From positions 1-6,774 of the forward strand of contig URZR01000088.1 in assembly GCA_900552425.1 (NCBI GenBank): 6,774 bases of DNA, given 5' to 3'. The position numbers and the translations under genes were made by a program. The notes beneath the pieces are model-generated. The model worked only from the letters and a program-made list of their open reading frames with translations, was not told the DNA's origin and searched no databases. This DNA is from an uncultured Collinsella sp. (lineage in GTDB: Bacteria > Actinomycetota > Coriobacteriia > Coriobacteriales > Coriobacteriaceae). Shown piece after piece: positions 6,187 through 6,774 of this stretch (position 1 is its first letter; each line of letters starts with the position of its first letter).

Positions 6187-6774
6187 CTACGCGATGAAAT
6201 TCTCCACCAGCGTAACCATGGAGTCCTTCTCGCTTGGGTCAGAGAGGGCAATCATGAGCGTCATGGCCGCGAGCGCGTTGCCCTCCACGCGGAGTCTTTC
6301 GCCGTTGCGCAGCATCCCGTTCTTGTCGAGGAAGTGAATGAAGAGCGCCGCTGCAGAGCGCTTGTTGCCATCCAAGAATGGATGGTCCTTCACTACGAGG
6401 TAGAGAAGGTTGGCGGCCTTTGCTTGAACGGAGGGATATAGGTCTTGGTCGCCAAAGCCCTGATAGAGGGCGCTGATGATTCCGGCGAACTGGTTGTCCC
6501 GCTCTCGTCCGAACAGGGTGGACGACGAGTAGAACGGTAGGCTGCGGACGACTTCGAGGGCTTCGGTAACCGAGCTCCCAGTTGGGCTCGTTGCCCTGGG
6601 GCGCCTTCATCCTTCCCGTGTCGTATTCATCGAGCAGAGTCAGGCTCGGAAGGTACTTCTGTAGAATTTCTGCCGCACCGGAGAGTTCCGGAGTACTCGA
6701 CCTCTCGAGGACCTTGAAGACCGTTCCGAGCGCCTCGAGTCTCTTTTGGTTGATGGAGTATCCCTGGAGTAGAT
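6187..6774 (-). pseudogene. RhuM-family protein with C-terminal Fic/Doc domain, frameshifted (5' end outside window)
   Basis: Reading from the right edge, one frame gives LLQGYSINQKRLEALGTVF, then LPSLTLLDEYDTGR and GNEPNWEL, as in RhuM-type virulence proteins. It then loses sense near base 6571. The next frame continues TEALEVVRSL, LFGRERDNQFAGIISALYQGFG, DLYPSVQAKAANLLYLVVKDHPFLDGNKR and ends ALSDPSEKDSMVTLVENFIA at TAG 6189-6187. HPFLDGNKR (codons 6384-6358) is the Fic/Doc core, with the GNKR form closer to Doc than to AMP-transferring Fic enzymes. Fic domains modify target proteins by adding AMP or phosphate. The two halves join if one base is removed, or two added, at the CTC-GGT step, so this is a one-site frameshift, either real or a sequencing error. 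The downstream frame alone has only GTG or internal starts. The abiE pair lies downstream on the same strand, 184 bases away. Confidence 0.82.

Overview
The window looks like a high-GC, Gram-positive gut-type chromosome, most likely an actinobacterium of the Coriobacteriia (Collinsella-like). That guess rests on codon style, strong AGGAG-type ribosome binding sites and the kinds of protein present. No rRNA or marker gene is present, so the taxonomy is inference.

Left part (1-4023, + strand): the end of a surface-polysaccharide locus. Three tightly packed glycosyltransferase genes follow one another: the 3' end of a family-2 glycosyltransferase (GT2), a second GT2 gene broken by a frameshift that also removes a conserved motif, and an intact 828-residue protein with two GT2 domains. 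Gaps of 12 and 0 bases suggest one transcript building a cell-wall or capsular glycan.

Middle (4024-4870): a junction zone. It holds a short hairpin, an AT-rich repeat-bearing stretch, and the C-terminal remnant of a P-loop ATPase that has lost its nucleotide-binding half. A 13-bp hairpin followed by G11 and T5 closes it and looks like a terminator for the + strand.

Right part (4864-6774, - strand): an accessory defence/toxin block, visibly richer in GC in its abiE part. In transcription order it contains a RhuM-type protein with a C-terminal Fic/Doc domain (5' end outside the window, one internal frameshift), a 19-bp perfect inverted repeat that looks like an operator, an intact AbiEi-type antitoxin/repressor, and an AbiEii-type nucleotidyltransferase toxin. 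The toxin gene is coupled to abiEi by a TGATG overlap. It is truncated at the C-terminus and ends in a C11 tract that runs into the neighbour's terminator.

Overall the window is a biosynthetic operon next to a decaying accessory region. Four of the seven protein-coding loci are broken: one GT2, the ATPase, the AbiEii toxin and RhuM-Fic. I found no convincingly new system. The most useful leads are the AbiEi operator, the poly-G tract at the toxin end, and the pairing of an intact antitoxin with a damaged toxin.
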